Shown: positions 15,705-24,067 of the stretch, piece after piece | Layout of the letters: each line of letters begins with the position of its first letter | Position numbering within the stretch: position 1 is the stretch's first letter | NCBI GenBank assembly: GCA_014163555.1 | Contig: JACJGO010000014.1 | Span: 78,360 to 142,359, forward strand | Reading direction: 5' to 3' | From: Flavisolibacter longurius | GTDB lineage: Bacteria; Bacteroidota; Bacteroidia; Chitinophagales; Chitinophagaceae | Length of the DNA: 64,000 nucleotides | Program-made: the position numbers and the translations under genes | The notes under the pieces: model-generated | What the model was told of the DNA's origin: nothing | Database searches by the model: none | What the model saw: only the letters and a program-made list of their open reading frames with translations

Positions 15705-16868
15705 ATGGCGACCCTCCTGATTATTGATGATGAAAAGTCTATCCGGAAAACCCTATCTGAAATTCTTTCGTTTGAAGGGTACAAGATTGAAGAAGCAGTG
15801 GATGGCGAAGAAGGCCTGAACAAGTTCAAAGAAAAAACTTTTGATGTTGTTCTCTGTGACATTAAAATGCCAAAGATTGATGGCCTGGAGTTTTTGCAAA
15901 AGGCGGTTGAAATCAACCCTGATGTTCCCATCATCATGATTTCCGGGCATGGCAATATTGAAACCGCAGTGGAAGCTGTAAAAAAGGGCGCCTACGATTT
16001 TATTCAAAAGCCACCAGACCTGAATCGCCTTCTCATTACGATTCGTAATGCAATGGAGCGTAAAACGCTGGTAAGTGAAACAAAACGTCTAAAGCGCAAA
16101 GCACTCCGCGTACAGGAAATGATTGGTGAGTCGGCACCGATTGTTCAGATCAAAGAAACTATTGAAAAAGTGGCTCCTACAGAAGCCCGTGTACTCATAA
16201 CCGGAGAGAATGGTGTGGGGAAAGAACTGGTTGCCCGATGGCTCCATGAAAAAAGCAACCGTGCGGAAAACCCGTTGGTGGAAGTGAACTGTGCGGCCAT
16301 TCCCAGCGAATTGATCGAAAGCGAATTGTTCGGTCACGAGAAAGGATCGTTTACATCAGCTATAAAGCAACGCATTGGCAAATTTGAACAGGCCAACGGC
16401 GGTACGCTGTTTCTCGACGAGATTGGCGATATGAGCCTTTCTGCCCAAGCAAAAGTGCTTCGTGCTTTGCAGGAAGGGAAAATCACCCGTGTAGGAGCCG
16501 ATAAGGATATCAGTGTCGATGTGCGGGTAGTAGCAGCTACCAACAAGGATCTTTTAAAAGAAGTCGAGGAGAAGACCTTCCGCCTCGATCTGTATCACCG
16601 ATTAAGCGTTATCCTTATTCATGTGCCATCATTGAACGACAGGAGAGAAGATATTCCTCTTCTTGTCACTTCGTTTTTGGAAGAAATCTGCGATGACTAT
16701 GGTGTAGCTGCAAAAGAAATACAGCCAGAAGCAATGGAAGCGTTGAAGCAATACAACTGGACAGGGAACATCCGCGAATTACGCAATGTTGTGGAGCGCC
16801 TTGTGATTCTTTCCGGCAAAACCATTTCGCTGGAAGATGTAAAAAATTACGTATTGCCCAAAGCGTAA
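15705..16868 (+). CDS. NtrC-type sigma-54 response regulator lacking a DNA-binding domain
   Basis: 387 residues in two domains. The receiver (1-120) has Asp8/Asp9, phosphoacceptor Asp52 in LCDIKMPKIDG, Ser80 and Lys102. The AAA+ domain (about 135-370) has Walker A GENGVGKE (167-174), Walker B GGTLFLDEI (232-240), an arginine finger region DLYHRL, and GNIRELRN (354-361). The sigma-54-contact GAFTGA loop reads GSFTSA (214-219). The protein stops at residue 387, where NtrC relatives carry a Fis-type helix-turn-helix; a terminator follows 14 bases later, so the end is genuine. It may therefore activate from solution or through a partner. No sensor kinase is adjacent. Confidence 0.9.
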   Translation: MATLLIIDDEKSIRKTLSEILSFEGYKIEEAVDGEEGLNKFKEKTFDVVLCDIKMPKIDGLEFLQKAVEINPDVPIIMISGHGNIETAVEAVKKGAYDFIQKPPDLNRLLITIRNAMERKTLVSETKRLKRKALRVQEMIGESAPIVQIKETIEKVAPTEARVLITGENGVGKELVARWLHEKSNRAENPLVEVNCAAIPSELIESELFGHEKGSFTSAIKQRIGKFEQANGGTLFLDEIGDMSLSAQAKVLRALQEGKITRVGADKDISVDVRVVAATNKDLLKEVEEKTFRLDLYHRLSVILIHVPSLNDRREDIPLLVTSFLEEICDDYGVAAKEIQPEAMEALKQYNWTGNIRELRNVVERLVILSGKTISLEDVKNYVLPKA

Positions 16869-16882
16869 ATTCAAAACCTTTC

Positions 16883-16910
16883 ACCGGGGAATCAATCGTT
16901 CCCCGGTTTT
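16883..16910. terminator. Bidirectional terminator between the response regulator and the MerR gene
   Basis: ACCGGGGAA (16883-16891) pairs with TTCCCCGGT (16899-16907), seven-base loop, then TTT. The convergent minus-strand gene ends at 16892, so its stop codon lies inside the hairpin. Confidence 0.85.
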
Positions 16911-17782
16911 CGTTTTTCGATAAACCGGTAAATTTCATCATCGCGGCGCAGCAGGTGAAACTGCACAAAATTGCGCTGGCTTTGTTCGATGCCCTTGCCG
17001 GAGGCAAGAATAATCTTGTCAGGAAAGGATTTTCGAAGCGTTTCAAAATAATCATCCACGCTGAAGCCGGTAAAATTGGTAATAAGGTGAAGGTAGAGGT
17101 ATTGAACGCCTTTAATTTTTGCAGCTTCCTGCACTTCTTTCAGGCCTGCATTTGCACCGAGGTAAAGGACACGCCATTCATTCTTCCGCAGCAGATAGTT
17201 GACAAAAAGGAGCGGCAGTTCGTGAAATTCATTTTCCGGACAAAAGACAACGATTTCCGGGTCGCCGTTTTGTGAAGCGCTGAATTTTTCCGTTTCGCTG
17301 ATGATCCTGTTCTGTATGATATAACTGGAGAAATGTTCCTGTGCAGGAATGATCTTGCTGGTATCCCAAAGCAGTCCAACCCGGTGCATATAACGATAAC
17401 AGATATCGGTAATCAGTTTCTCAAAACCGATAATTTCTGCCAGTTCATTCAGTTTAGTTACAAAAGCAGCTTCATTAAAATCGATAGCCGCTTTCAGCAA
17501 GTGTTGAATGGCCGTATTGTAATTGGACAGATTGATGTCTGTTTTATCGGCTTCCTCCTGGATTTGCTGGTCAGATAGCGCAGCTATCTTTGAAATCTTC
17601 CAACCATTGTGATAAAGAAAGGAAATACAAAGCAGCTTTTTCAGGTCTTCATTGGTATAAAAACGCATGTTGCTTTCTTTGCGCTGGGCCTTGAAAAAAT
17701 CATAACGCTGCTCCCAGATGCGCAGGGTATGCGATTTTATGCCTGTCAGAAGTTCGATTTGCCGGATGCTAAAGTTTTGCAT
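16892..17782 (-). CDS. MerR-family regulator with a B12-binding domain (CarH/LitR-like)
   Basis: 296 residues. Residues 1-70 form a MerR winged helix (FSIRQIELLTGIKSHTLRIWEQRY, then the MRFYTNEDLKKLLCI helix). Residues about 85-165 form a four-helix bundle and about 175-290 a Rossmann-like cobalamin domain. The residues that hold adenosylcobalamin in CarH photoreceptors have counterparts: Trp139 in VGLLW, Glu149-His150 in PAQEHF exactly ten residues on, and the lower-ligand His187 in ENEFHELP. A light-sensing repressor is therefore plausible, although no carotenoid genes are nearby. It converges on the response regulator and diverges from signal peptidase across 240 bases. Confidence 0.87.
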   Translation of the reverse strand: MQNFSIRQIELLTGIKSHTLRIWEQRYDFFKAQRKESNMRFYTNEDLKKLLCISFLYHNGWKISKIAALSDQQIQEEADKTDINLSNYNTAIQHLLKAAIDFNEAAFVTKLNELAEIIGFEKLITDICYRYMHRVGLLWDTSKIIPAQEHFSSYIIQNRIISETEKFSASQNGDPEIVVFCPENEFHELPLLFVNYLLRKNEWRVLYLGANAGLKEVQEAAKIKGVQYLYLHLITNFTGFSVDDYFETLRKSFPDKIILASGKGIEQSQRNFVQFHLLRRDDEIYRFIEKRKPGND

Positions 17783-17994
17783 AAACGTTAAGAATCGGTA
17801 TTGGCACAGCAGAACAGAAAAACTTTTTATACATTGCTGCAGCCAACTTGTTACCGTATCAGCGGGTGTTTAATGATTTGGCAAAAGTAAAAATTCATAC
17901 GGCAAAAATCGCGTTTCGCTGTACCCGATGCCGGTTTTGTGCCATGCACCTGAATTTTGACGTTTGCAATCGTAAAATACACCACTTAAAATAA

Positions 17995-18002
17995 TAAATT
18001 TG
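17995..18002 (+). promoter_or_regulatory. -7 box (TAAATTTG) before lepB
   Basis: A perfect TAnnTTTG match 20 bases before the ATG, in the divergent space with the MerR gene. Confidence 0.5.
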
Positions 18003-18022
18003 TCCGTTTTAAACACACACGA

Positions 18023-19555
18023 ATGCCGCTTTCACACGTTCTGATTGTTTACCTGATTTCCTTCCTGCTCGTTTTTCTTCCTTCTTTTGGTTTGGCTAAG
18101 ATGTTTCAAAAGGCTGGTGTTGCGTCCTGGAAAGCATACATTCCATTTTACAATACCTGGCTGATGCAGGACCTGGCAAAGCGTCCCAAACATTGGGTAT
18201 TCTGGCAAGCCATTCCGGTGGTTGGCTGGTTTATTACACCAGGTATTTTTATTGAATGGGTGAAATTGTTCGGCCGTTTTTCATTGGGTGATCATACGCT
18301 GGCGGCGCTGGCTGCACCGTTCTATTTTCCTTACCTGGGCTACTCCGAAAAGGTACGGTATATAGGCCCGGAAGGTTTACGACGTTATCTCAAACCCGGT
18401 TGGCGTGAGTGGGTGGATGCCGCGATTTTTGCCGTGGTGGCAGCCACACTGATCCGGACATTTGTTTTCGAAGCCTATACCATTCCTTCCGGTTCAATGG
18501 AAAAAACATTGCTAGTGAATGACTTCCTGTTTGTGAGCAAATTCAGTTACGGACCACGTATTCCCAATACACCACTTTCTATTCCGTTTGTTCATAACTA
18601 TATTCCGGGTACCAGCAGCAAGTCCTACACAACGGCTATGCAATTACCTTATATCCGCTGGTTTTCATCCCCGGTGGAAAGAGGTGATGTGGTGGTGTTT
18701 AACTTCCCGGCAGGCGATACGGTTATCAACTTGCCTGATTACCAGTCAGCGATGCCTTATTACGATGTTATCCGTATGATGGGCAACGGAAATGAGGAAG
18801 TAGGTCGAAAATTTGTTCTTGAACATCCGGGCCAATACCCGTTGGCCATTCATCCGCCTGACAAAGCCGACAATTACATCAAGCGTTGCGTGGGAGTTGC
18901 CGGCGATACTATCATGGTACGCAACAATACGGTTTGGGCAAATGGAAAAATGGAAGCCAATCCGCCAAAATCACTGATTCATTACACCGTGATCACAAAC
19001 GGGCAAACGCTGGATGCCTACACTATGAAGGAGCAGTACGATGTTGACCAGGACCGTGGTGAATTTATGCAAACCAACAAGCCGTTTGAATACAACATGA
19101 TTCTTACCGAAGATGCAAGAGTGGAAATGGAAAAGCTGGGCTTTAAGGTGATCCCAAACCCGATGATCCCGAACAGCTCACCGGTTTTTCCTTACGATAA
19201 GTATCATAACGGTTGGACAAGAGATAATTTCGGGCCGATATGGGTACCCCAAAAAGGTGCCGTGCTGAACCTGACACCAGAAAACTATCCTGTGTATGAA
19301 CGAGCCATTCGCGTTTACGAAAACAATGAGTTCTACCAAAGAGACGGGAAGTTTTTCCTGAATGGTACCGAAGTAACTTCTTACCAGTTTAAATTGAATT
19401 ATTACTGGATGATGGGTGACAACCGGCAAGGTTCTCAGGACTCCCGTTATTGGGGATTTGTTCCGGAAGACAGGATTGTGGGGAAAGCCTGGTTGATATG
19501 GTTTAGTTACGAGAACGGACCCCGCTGGAAGCGATTGTTTAATATAGTAAAATAG
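18023..19555 (+). CDS. lepB: Signal peptidase I
   Basis: The enzyme cleaves signal peptides of exported proteins at the outer face of the inner membrane. At 510 residues it is much longer than E. coli LepB, as in Bacteroidetes. Several N-terminal hydrophobic segments precede WVDAAIFAVVAATLIRTFVFEAY, the helix before the catalytic site. Nucleophile Ser158 is in IPSGSME; general base Lys287 is in NYIKRCVGVAGDT. The C-terminal box reads MMGDNRQGSQDSRYWGFVPEDRIVGKA. A roughly 120-residue insertion lies between the Ser and Lys motifs, and another before the C-terminal box. It is a single-gene unit ending in a GC-rich terminator. Confidence 0.95.
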   Translation: MPLSHVLIVYLISFLLVFLPSFGLAKMFQKAGVASWKAYIPFYNTWLMQDLAKRPKHWVFWQAIPVVGWFITPGIFIEWVKLFGRFSLGDHTLAALAAPFYFPYLGYSEKVRYIGPEGLRRYLKPGWREWVDAAIFAVVAATLIRTFVFEAYTIPSGSMEKTLLVNDFLFVSKFSYGPRIPNTPLSIPFVHNYIPGTSSKSYTTAMQLPYIRWFSSPVERGDVVVFNFPAGDTVINLPDYQSAMPYYDVIRMMGNGNEEVGRKFVLEHPGQYPLAIHPPDKADNYIKRCVGVAGDTIMVRNNTVWANGKMEANPPKSLIHYTVITNGQTLDAYTMKEQYDVDQDRGEFMQTNKPFEYNMILTEDARVEMEKLGFKVIPNPMIPNSSPVFPYDKYHNGWTRDNFGPIWVPQKGAVLNLTPENYPVYERAIRVYENNEFYQRDGKFFLNGTEVTSYQFKLNYYWMMGDNRQGSQDSRYWGFVPEDRIVGKAWLIWFSYENGPRWKRLFNIVK

Positions 19556-19566
19556 CCTACCTTTAG

Positions 19567-19596
19567 ATGCCCCCGCCTTAGACGGGGGCATTTTTG
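19567..19596 (+). terminator. lepB terminator
   Basis: TGCCCCCG (19568-19575) pairs with CGGGGGCA (19583-19590), seven-base loop, with A on the left and TTTTT on the right. Confidence 0.9.
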
Positions 19597-19611
19597 TCTT
19601 AATGCTTCACT

Positions 19612-20097
19612 ATGAAAGAAAAAACGTTTGAATTCACTTACAAAGTATATGAAAACATTGCCGATCTGCCCGAAGAACAACAATGGTTGCTGAGCGAAGC
19701 CAGGGAAGTAACTGCCAATGCCTATGCGCCGTATTCTAACTTCCAGGTTGGTGCTGTGGCCAAAATGGCGAACGGCGAAATTGTAGCCGGCAGCAACCAG
19801 GAAAATGCTTCTTTTCCTGTTGGGCTTTGCGCCGAAAGGGTTTTGCTGGCTTCCATTTCTTCGCTTTTTCCCCGTGTGCCGATTGAAACCATTGCCATTA
19901 GTTACCGGAGCGAAAATCATAAAAGCGACCATCCCATTTCGCCTTGTGGCATTTGCCGGCAGTCGCTGCAGGAATTTGAAGGGCGGGTTAAACATCCCGT
20001 ACAACTGATATTGGGTGGAATGGAAGGACCTGTCTATGTTATTGACAGTGCCAGCCGTTTGTTGCCCCTAGCTTTTACCAGTGAGGAATTGCGTTAG
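19612..20097 (+). CDS. cdd: Cytidine deaminase
   Basis: The enzyme deaminates cytidine and deoxycytidine to uridines (pyrimidine salvage). 161 residues. The substrate loop NAYAPYSNFQVGAV is followed by the zinc and proton-shuttle motif LCAERV and the second zinc motif SPCGICRQSLQEF, giving the three-Cys zinc site of the tetrameric class. The ATG is 16 bases after the lepB terminator's T-run, so its promoter must overlap that region or it depends on read-through. A perfect hairpin follows. Confidence 0.94.
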   Translation: MKEKTFEFTYKVYENIADLPEEQQWLLSEAREVTANAYAPYSNFQVGAVAKMANGEIVAGSNQENASFPVGLCAERVLLASISSLFPRVPIETIAISYRSENHKSDHPISPCGICRQSLQEFEGRVKHPVQLILGGMEGPVYVIDSASRLLPLAFTSEELR

Positions 20098-20122
20098 TTG
20101 TAATTATGAAATGAATCCATTT

Positions 20123-20156
20123 ACAAAAATGCGACGTACAATCGTCGCATTTTTGT
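20123..20156. terminator. cdd terminator
   Basis: A 14-bp perfect stem, 20123-20136 with 20143-20156, loop TACAAT, with A5 and T5 runs on the arms; works in either direction. Confidence 0.9.
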
Positions 20157-20257
20157 TGGCAGATTTTTTCAAAACGATAAAATATCCTTTCATCCTTTTT
20201 CCCGTGGGTTGAACATTCTTTTGCTGTGATAAAAGCACAAAAAATTATCTTTCGCGA

Positions 20258-20698
20258 ATGAAAAAATGCTTTTTGTTTTTGATTTTATCCTTTGCGTGTT
20301 CGCAAGGTTTTTCGCAAAGCGCCGAAGATTCGGTGAAAGCTGTAATCAACAAATTGTTTGTGGCCATGAAAAACAGTGATCGGGCAGCCCTGCAGGAATG
20401 TTTTGCCGACAGTGCCATCCTGCAAACCATTACAACTTCGGGTAGAATACGAAACGAATCGGTTGCAGCTTTTGCTGAGCAGATCAGCAAATTACCCAAA
20501 GATGCAGCCGATGAACGTATCCGGTTTGACCTTGTCAAAACAGATGCATCCCTGGCGACCGCTTGGACCCCTTACCAGTTTTTTTACAATGGTACATTCA
20601 GCCATTGCGGCGTGAACTCGTTTCAATTGGTACGCTTACAAGGTGTCTGGAAGATCCAGTACCTCATCGATACCCGCCGAAAAGCTGCCTGTCTTTAA
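20258..20698 (+). CDS. Secreted NTF2/SnoaL-like protein
   Basis: 146 residues. A signal peptide covers residues 1-20 (KKCFLFLILSFACSQGFSQ; the Cys at 14 could alternatively form a weak lipobox). The remainder looks like a DUF4440/NTF2-type cone fold: DSVKAVINKLFVAMKNSDRAAL, then FADSAILQTI and a C-terminal FQLVRLQGVWKIQYLIDT. Such proteins bind small molecules or act as minor enzymes; the role here is unknown. A TATCTTTC near-box just upstream of the ATG suggests its own promoter. Its last bases overlap the end of the convergent purB gene. Confidence 0.78.
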   Translation: MKKCFLFLILSFACSQGFSQSAEDSVKAVINKLFVAMKNSDRAALQECFADSAILQTITTSGRIRNESVAAFAEQISKLPKDAADERIRFDLVKTDASLATAWTPYQFFYNGTFSHCGVNSFQLVRLQGVWKIQYLIDTRRKAACL

Positions 20699-22047
20699 GC
20701 CTCGAAATCAGGATATACGCCGGTATAATTATGCGGCGTGATGGCTTTTAATTCTTTTTTTAGTTTGGCGGAAACATCCAGGCTGTCAATAAAATTGTGC
20801 ATCGCGGTTTTATTGATCGCTTTATTGCCTCTTGTCAGGTCTTTCAACGCTTCATACGGGTTGGGATATTTTTCCCGTCGCAAAACCGTTTGAATGGCTT
20901 CTGCCACCACGGCCCAGGATTCATCCAGGTCAACATAAATCTTTTCGCTGTTCAGCACCAATTTTCCAAGCCCTTTTTCAATGGAACGAAAAGCAATGGT
21001 GATATGGGCTACCGGAGCGCCAATGTTGCGCAGAACCGTTGAGTCAGTTAGGTCGCGTTGCAGGCGTGAAACCGGCAGTTTTGCAGAAAGGTGTTCAAGC
21101 AAAGCATTGGCTATACCCAGGTTTCCTTCTGCGTTTTCAAAGTCGATTGGGTTTACTTTATGCGGCATGGCGGAAGAACCCACTTCACCTTTCCTGGTTT
21201 TCTGCTTGAAGTAGTCAATGGATATGTATGTCCAAATATCGCGGCAGAAATCTATTAAAATCGTGTTGATGCGCTTCATGGCATCAAAAGAGGCTGCCAG
21301 GTTATCGTAATGTTCAATTTGCGTGGTAAACTGCAGTCGTTGCAATCCCAGCACATCATCTACAAATTCATTGGCAAATTTTACCCAATCGGTTTCGGGA
21401 AACGCAATGTAATGGGCATTAAAATTTCCCGTTGCGCCACCAAATTTTGCATTGACAGGAATGGAAAGCATCTGCTCAACGGCATTTTCAATCCGCTCTA
21501 CAAATACCATGAATTCTTTCCCCAATCGTGTTGGACTGGCCGGTTGACCATGGGTTCGGGCCAACATCGGTATTTCTTTCCAATCTACGGCCAACAAACG
21601 TATTTCACGGTTCAGATTCAACAGGGCTGGGAGGTATTCGTATTCCAACGCATGTTTCCAGGAAAGCGGAATGGCTGTATTGTTGACATCCTGGGATGTC
21701 AAGCCAAAATGCACCCACTCCAGTATTGCCTCTTCGCCCACTGCCTTTAGCCGGTTTTTTATAAAATATTCTACGGCTTTTACATCATGATTGGTCGTTT
21801 GTTCAATGGTTTTGATCTCCTGCGCATCTTCCAGCGAAAAGTTTTCTTTGATCGCGTGCAATTCCTGTTCAGTGGCCGCAACAAGTTTGAAAAATCCTTT
21901 TTGCGCAAGAAAAAGCAGGTATTCTACTTCCACCAATACGCGGTATTTCATCAAGGCATATTCGGAAAAATAATCATCGAGGTGTTGTACTTGCTTACGG
22001 TAGCGGCCATCAATGGCTGAAATAGCAGAGAGAGAAGTTAAATCCAT
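20695..22047 (-). CDS. purB: Adenylosuccinate lyase
   Basis: The enzyme acts twice in purine synthesis, releasing fumarate from SAICAR and adenylosuccinate. 450 residues with the fumarase/aspartase superfamily signature GSSAMPHKVNPIDFENAEGN carrying the catalytic Ser loop, plus THGQPASPTRLGKE and the early SAIDGRYR typical of PurB. Lengths and spacing fit the E. coli-type subfamily. It diverges from mqnA with about 90 bases between start codons and converges on the NTF2-like gene with a four-base overlap. Confidence 0.96.
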   Translation of the reverse strand: MDLTSLSAISAIDGRYRKQVQHLDDYFSEYALMKYRVLVEVEYLLFLAQKGFFKLVAATEQELHAIKENFSLEDAQEIKTIEQTTNHDVKAVEYFIKNRLKAVGEEAILEWVHFGLTSQDVNNTAIPLSWKHALEYEYLPALLNLNREIRLLAVDWKEIPMLARTHGQPASPTRLGKEFMVFVERIENAVEQMLSIPVNAKFGGATGNFNAHYIAFPETDWVKFANEFVDDVLGLQRLQFTTQIEHYDNLAASFDAMKRINTILIDFCRDIWTYISIDYFKQKTRKGEVGSSAMPHKVNPIDFENAEGNLGIANALLEHLSAKLPVSRLQRDLTDSTVLRNIGAPVAHITIAFRSIEKGLGKLVLNSEKIYVDLDESWAVVAEAIQTVLRREKYPNPYEALKDLTRGNKAINKTAMHNFIDSLDVSAKLKKELKAITPHNYTGVYPDFEA

Positions 22048-22106
22048 AGTTGGTAGTTGGGAGCAGACAATCCGATAGTTCCAGTGAAATCCGGTTTATC
22101 CGCGGT

Positions 22107-22114
22107 TATCTTTG
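22107..22114 (+). promoter_or_regulatory. -7 box (TATCTTTG) before mqnA
   Basis: A perfect TAnnTTTG box 25 bases before the ATG at 22140. It falls inside the longer frame that begins at 22050, which supports the shorter start. Confidence 0.55.
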
Positions 22115-22139
22115 CGCTTCAAAATTAACGGATTTGAAG

Positions 22140-22895
22140 ATGATAAGAGTGGGCTCCGTCAGCTATTTGAATGCAAAGCCGATGTTATATGGAATTCGTC
22201 ATCATGCTATTGCCAATGAAATAGAACTGGTGGAAAATTACCCGGCAAAGATTGCGCAAATGCTGATAAGTGATGAAGTGGATGTAGGGCTGATACCGGT
22301 GGCGGCAACGCTAAAGCTAGACGAGTGGTATGTGGTAGGCGATTATTGCATCGGAAGTGAAGGAGCCGTAGCCTCGGTTTGTATTTTCAGCGAAGTGCCC
22401 ATGGAGGAGATAAAAACCGTATTGCTCGATTACCAGTCCCGCACATCAGTAAACCTTGCCCGCATTTTGCTGAATGAGTACTGGAAAAAAAACGTTACGC
22501 TTGTTGATGCCTCAGGTGAAGATTTCCGGAAGCAGATTGGTGGTACAACAGCAGGTGTTGTCATTGGTGACCGTGCACTTGAACAACGGTTGCATTCGAA
22601 ATTCATTTATGATCTTGGGGAGGCCTGGAAAGAGCATACCGGCTTGCCGTTCGTTTTTGCCGCCTGGATTGCCAATAAAAAACTGCCGGCATCTTTTGAA
22701 CAGCAGTTTAACGATGCCAACAGGGAAGGGATTCAGCAGATTGAACAGGTAGTAGCCGAAAATCCGTATCCTGTATTCGATCTGAAATCGTACTATACCA
22801 GGTGCATCAGCTATGATTTGACTGAACAAAAAAAGAAGGGCATGGCGTTGTTCCTTCAAAAGTTAAAAGAGCTGAACGGATTGGGAACCCACTGA
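22140..22895 (+). CDS. mqnA: Chorismate dehydratase (futalosine menaquinone pathway)
   Basis: MqnA converts chorismate to 3-enolpyruvylbenzoate, the first step of the futalosine route to menaquinone. About 251 residues from MIRVGSVSYLNAKPMLYGI, the standard N-terminus; the frame extends upstream to 22050, but that part covers the promoter box. The periplasmic-binding-like fold is recognisable by DEVDVGLIPVAATLKL, YCIGSEGAVASVCIFS, LDYQSRTSVNLARILL and GDRAL. Other menaquinone genes are not adjacent. Confidence 0.93.
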   Translation: MIRVGSVSYLNAKPMLYGIRHHAIANEIELVENYPAKIAQMLISDEVDVGLIPVAATLKLDEWYVVGDYCIGSEGAVASVCIFSEVPMEEIKTVLLDYQSRTSVNLARILLNEYWKKNVTLVDASGEDFRKQIGGTTAGVVIGDRALEQRLHSKFIYDLGEAWKEHTGLPFVFAAWIANKKLPASFEQQFNDANREGIQQIEQVVAENPYPVFDLKSYYTRCISYDLTEQKKKGMALFLQKLKELNGLGTH

Positions 22896-22998
22896 TAGCA
22901 ATTTTGACACTGGATTATCCTTTCTATTGCTTTTTGTCTTGTTATTCAAGCTGATGAACAGTATTTTCGTCGCGGTATTGCATAAATATTAGTATAAC

Positions 22999-23027
22999 CA
23001 ATCATGCCTGTATTGGCAGGCAATCAT
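22999..23027 (+). promoter_or_regulatory. Hairpin flanked by direct repeats in the GDP-fucose synthase leader
   Basis: TGCCTG (23005-23010) and CAGGCA (23017-23022) form an inverted repeat, and each side carries CAATCAT (22999-23005 and 23021-23027). It ends seven bases before the ATG at 23035. A leader hairpin or operator is possible; the role is unknown. Confidence 0.35.
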
Positions 23028-23034
23028 ATTACAA

Positions 23035-23991
23035 ATGGAAAAGAACAGCAAGATATTTATCGCCGGTCATCGTGGAATGGTTGGCTCGGCAATTGTTCGA
23101 AAATTAAAGGCAGAAGGATATCAACAAATCCTTACCCGTACGTCGGCAGAACTGGACCTGCGTAACCAGCAAGCTGTTGACCAGTTTTTCGAAACGGAAA
23201 AGCCGGAATATGTTTTCCTGGCGGCTGCAAAAGTTGGCGGCATTCATGCCAACAACGTTTACCGAGCTCAATTTCTATACGACAACCTCATGATCGAGGC
23301 AAACATTATCAATGCAGCTTACGTTAACAATGTCAAAAAGCTTCTTTTCCTGGGATCATCCTGTATTTACCCAAAACTGGCACCCCAACCCATTAAGGAA
23401 GAATACCTGCTGACAGGTTTACTGGAACAAACAAATGAACCCTATGCCATTGCCAAGATTACGGGCATAAAGTTGTGCGAAGCCTATTGGGATCAATATG
23501 GCTGCAATTTTATATCGGCCATGCCAACGAACCTATATGGGCAAGGCGACAATTACCATCCCGAAAATTCGCACGTGGTTCCGGCGCTGCTGCGCAAGTT
23601 TGATGCAGCGGTAAAGGATGGTTTGCAACAGGTGGAAGTATGGGGATCAGGGAAACCGCTTCGTGAATTTATGTATGTTGACGACCTGGCGGATGCCTGC
23701 TTTTTCCTGATGGAAAATTATAACGACAAGGGTTTCGTCAACGTAGGCACCGGAGAAGAAGTCACAATCCGTGAACTGGCTGAAACCATTGCAGATGTGA
23801 TTGGCTTTACGGGGGAGATTGTTTTTAATCCGGAAAAACCCGATGGCACGCCGCGTAAATTGATGGATTCATCAAAGTTGCAGGGCTTGGGGTGGAAGCA
23901 TAAGGTTTCCCTGAAAGAAGGGCTTAAAAAAGCCTATTCATTTTACCTAAAAGAATCAGAGAGCAGGGCAAAACTAGTTGAAGCCTCTTAA
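23035..23991 (+). CDS. fcl: GDP-L-fucose synthase
   Basis: This epimerase-reductase turns GDP-4-keto-6-deoxymannose into GDP-L-fucose with NADPH. 318 residues of an extended SDR fold: [18 protein letters not shown] (nucleotide-binding GxxGxxG), [21 protein letters not shown], the catalytic YAIAK and [23 protein letters not shown]-mannose dehydratase, which makes its substrate, is not in the window. It heads a run of glycosyltransferase genes, so fucose probably goes into a surface glycan. Confidence 0.95.
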   Translation: MEKNSKIFIAGHRGMVGSAIVRKLKAEGYQQILTRTSAELDLRNQQAVDQFFETEKPEYVFLAAAKVGGIHANNVYRAQFLYDNLMIEANIINAAYVNNVKKLLFLGSSCIYPKLAPQPIKEEYLLTGLLEQTNEPYAIAKITGIKLCEAYWDQYGCNFISAMPTNLYGQGDNYHPENSHVVPALLRKFDAAVKDGLQQVEVWGSGKPLREFMYVDDLADACFFLMENYNDKGFVNVGTGEEVTIRELAETIADVIGFTGEIVFNPEKPDGTPRKLMDSSKLQGLGWKHKVSLKEGLKKAYSFYLKESESRAKLVEAS

Positions 23992-24013
23992 GAGTAATAA
24001 AGAAAATTAATTA

Positions 24014-24049
24014 TGAAAAATGCTTCTTTTTAAATGGAAGCATTTTTCA
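24014..24049. terminator. Hairpin between fcl and the convergent glycosyltransferase
   Basis: A 13-bp perfect stem, 24014-24026 with 24037-24049, ten-base loop, with A5 and T5 in the arms; serves both directions. Confidence 0.88.
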
Positions 24050-24067
24050 TTTTCGGATAGCCTGTTG

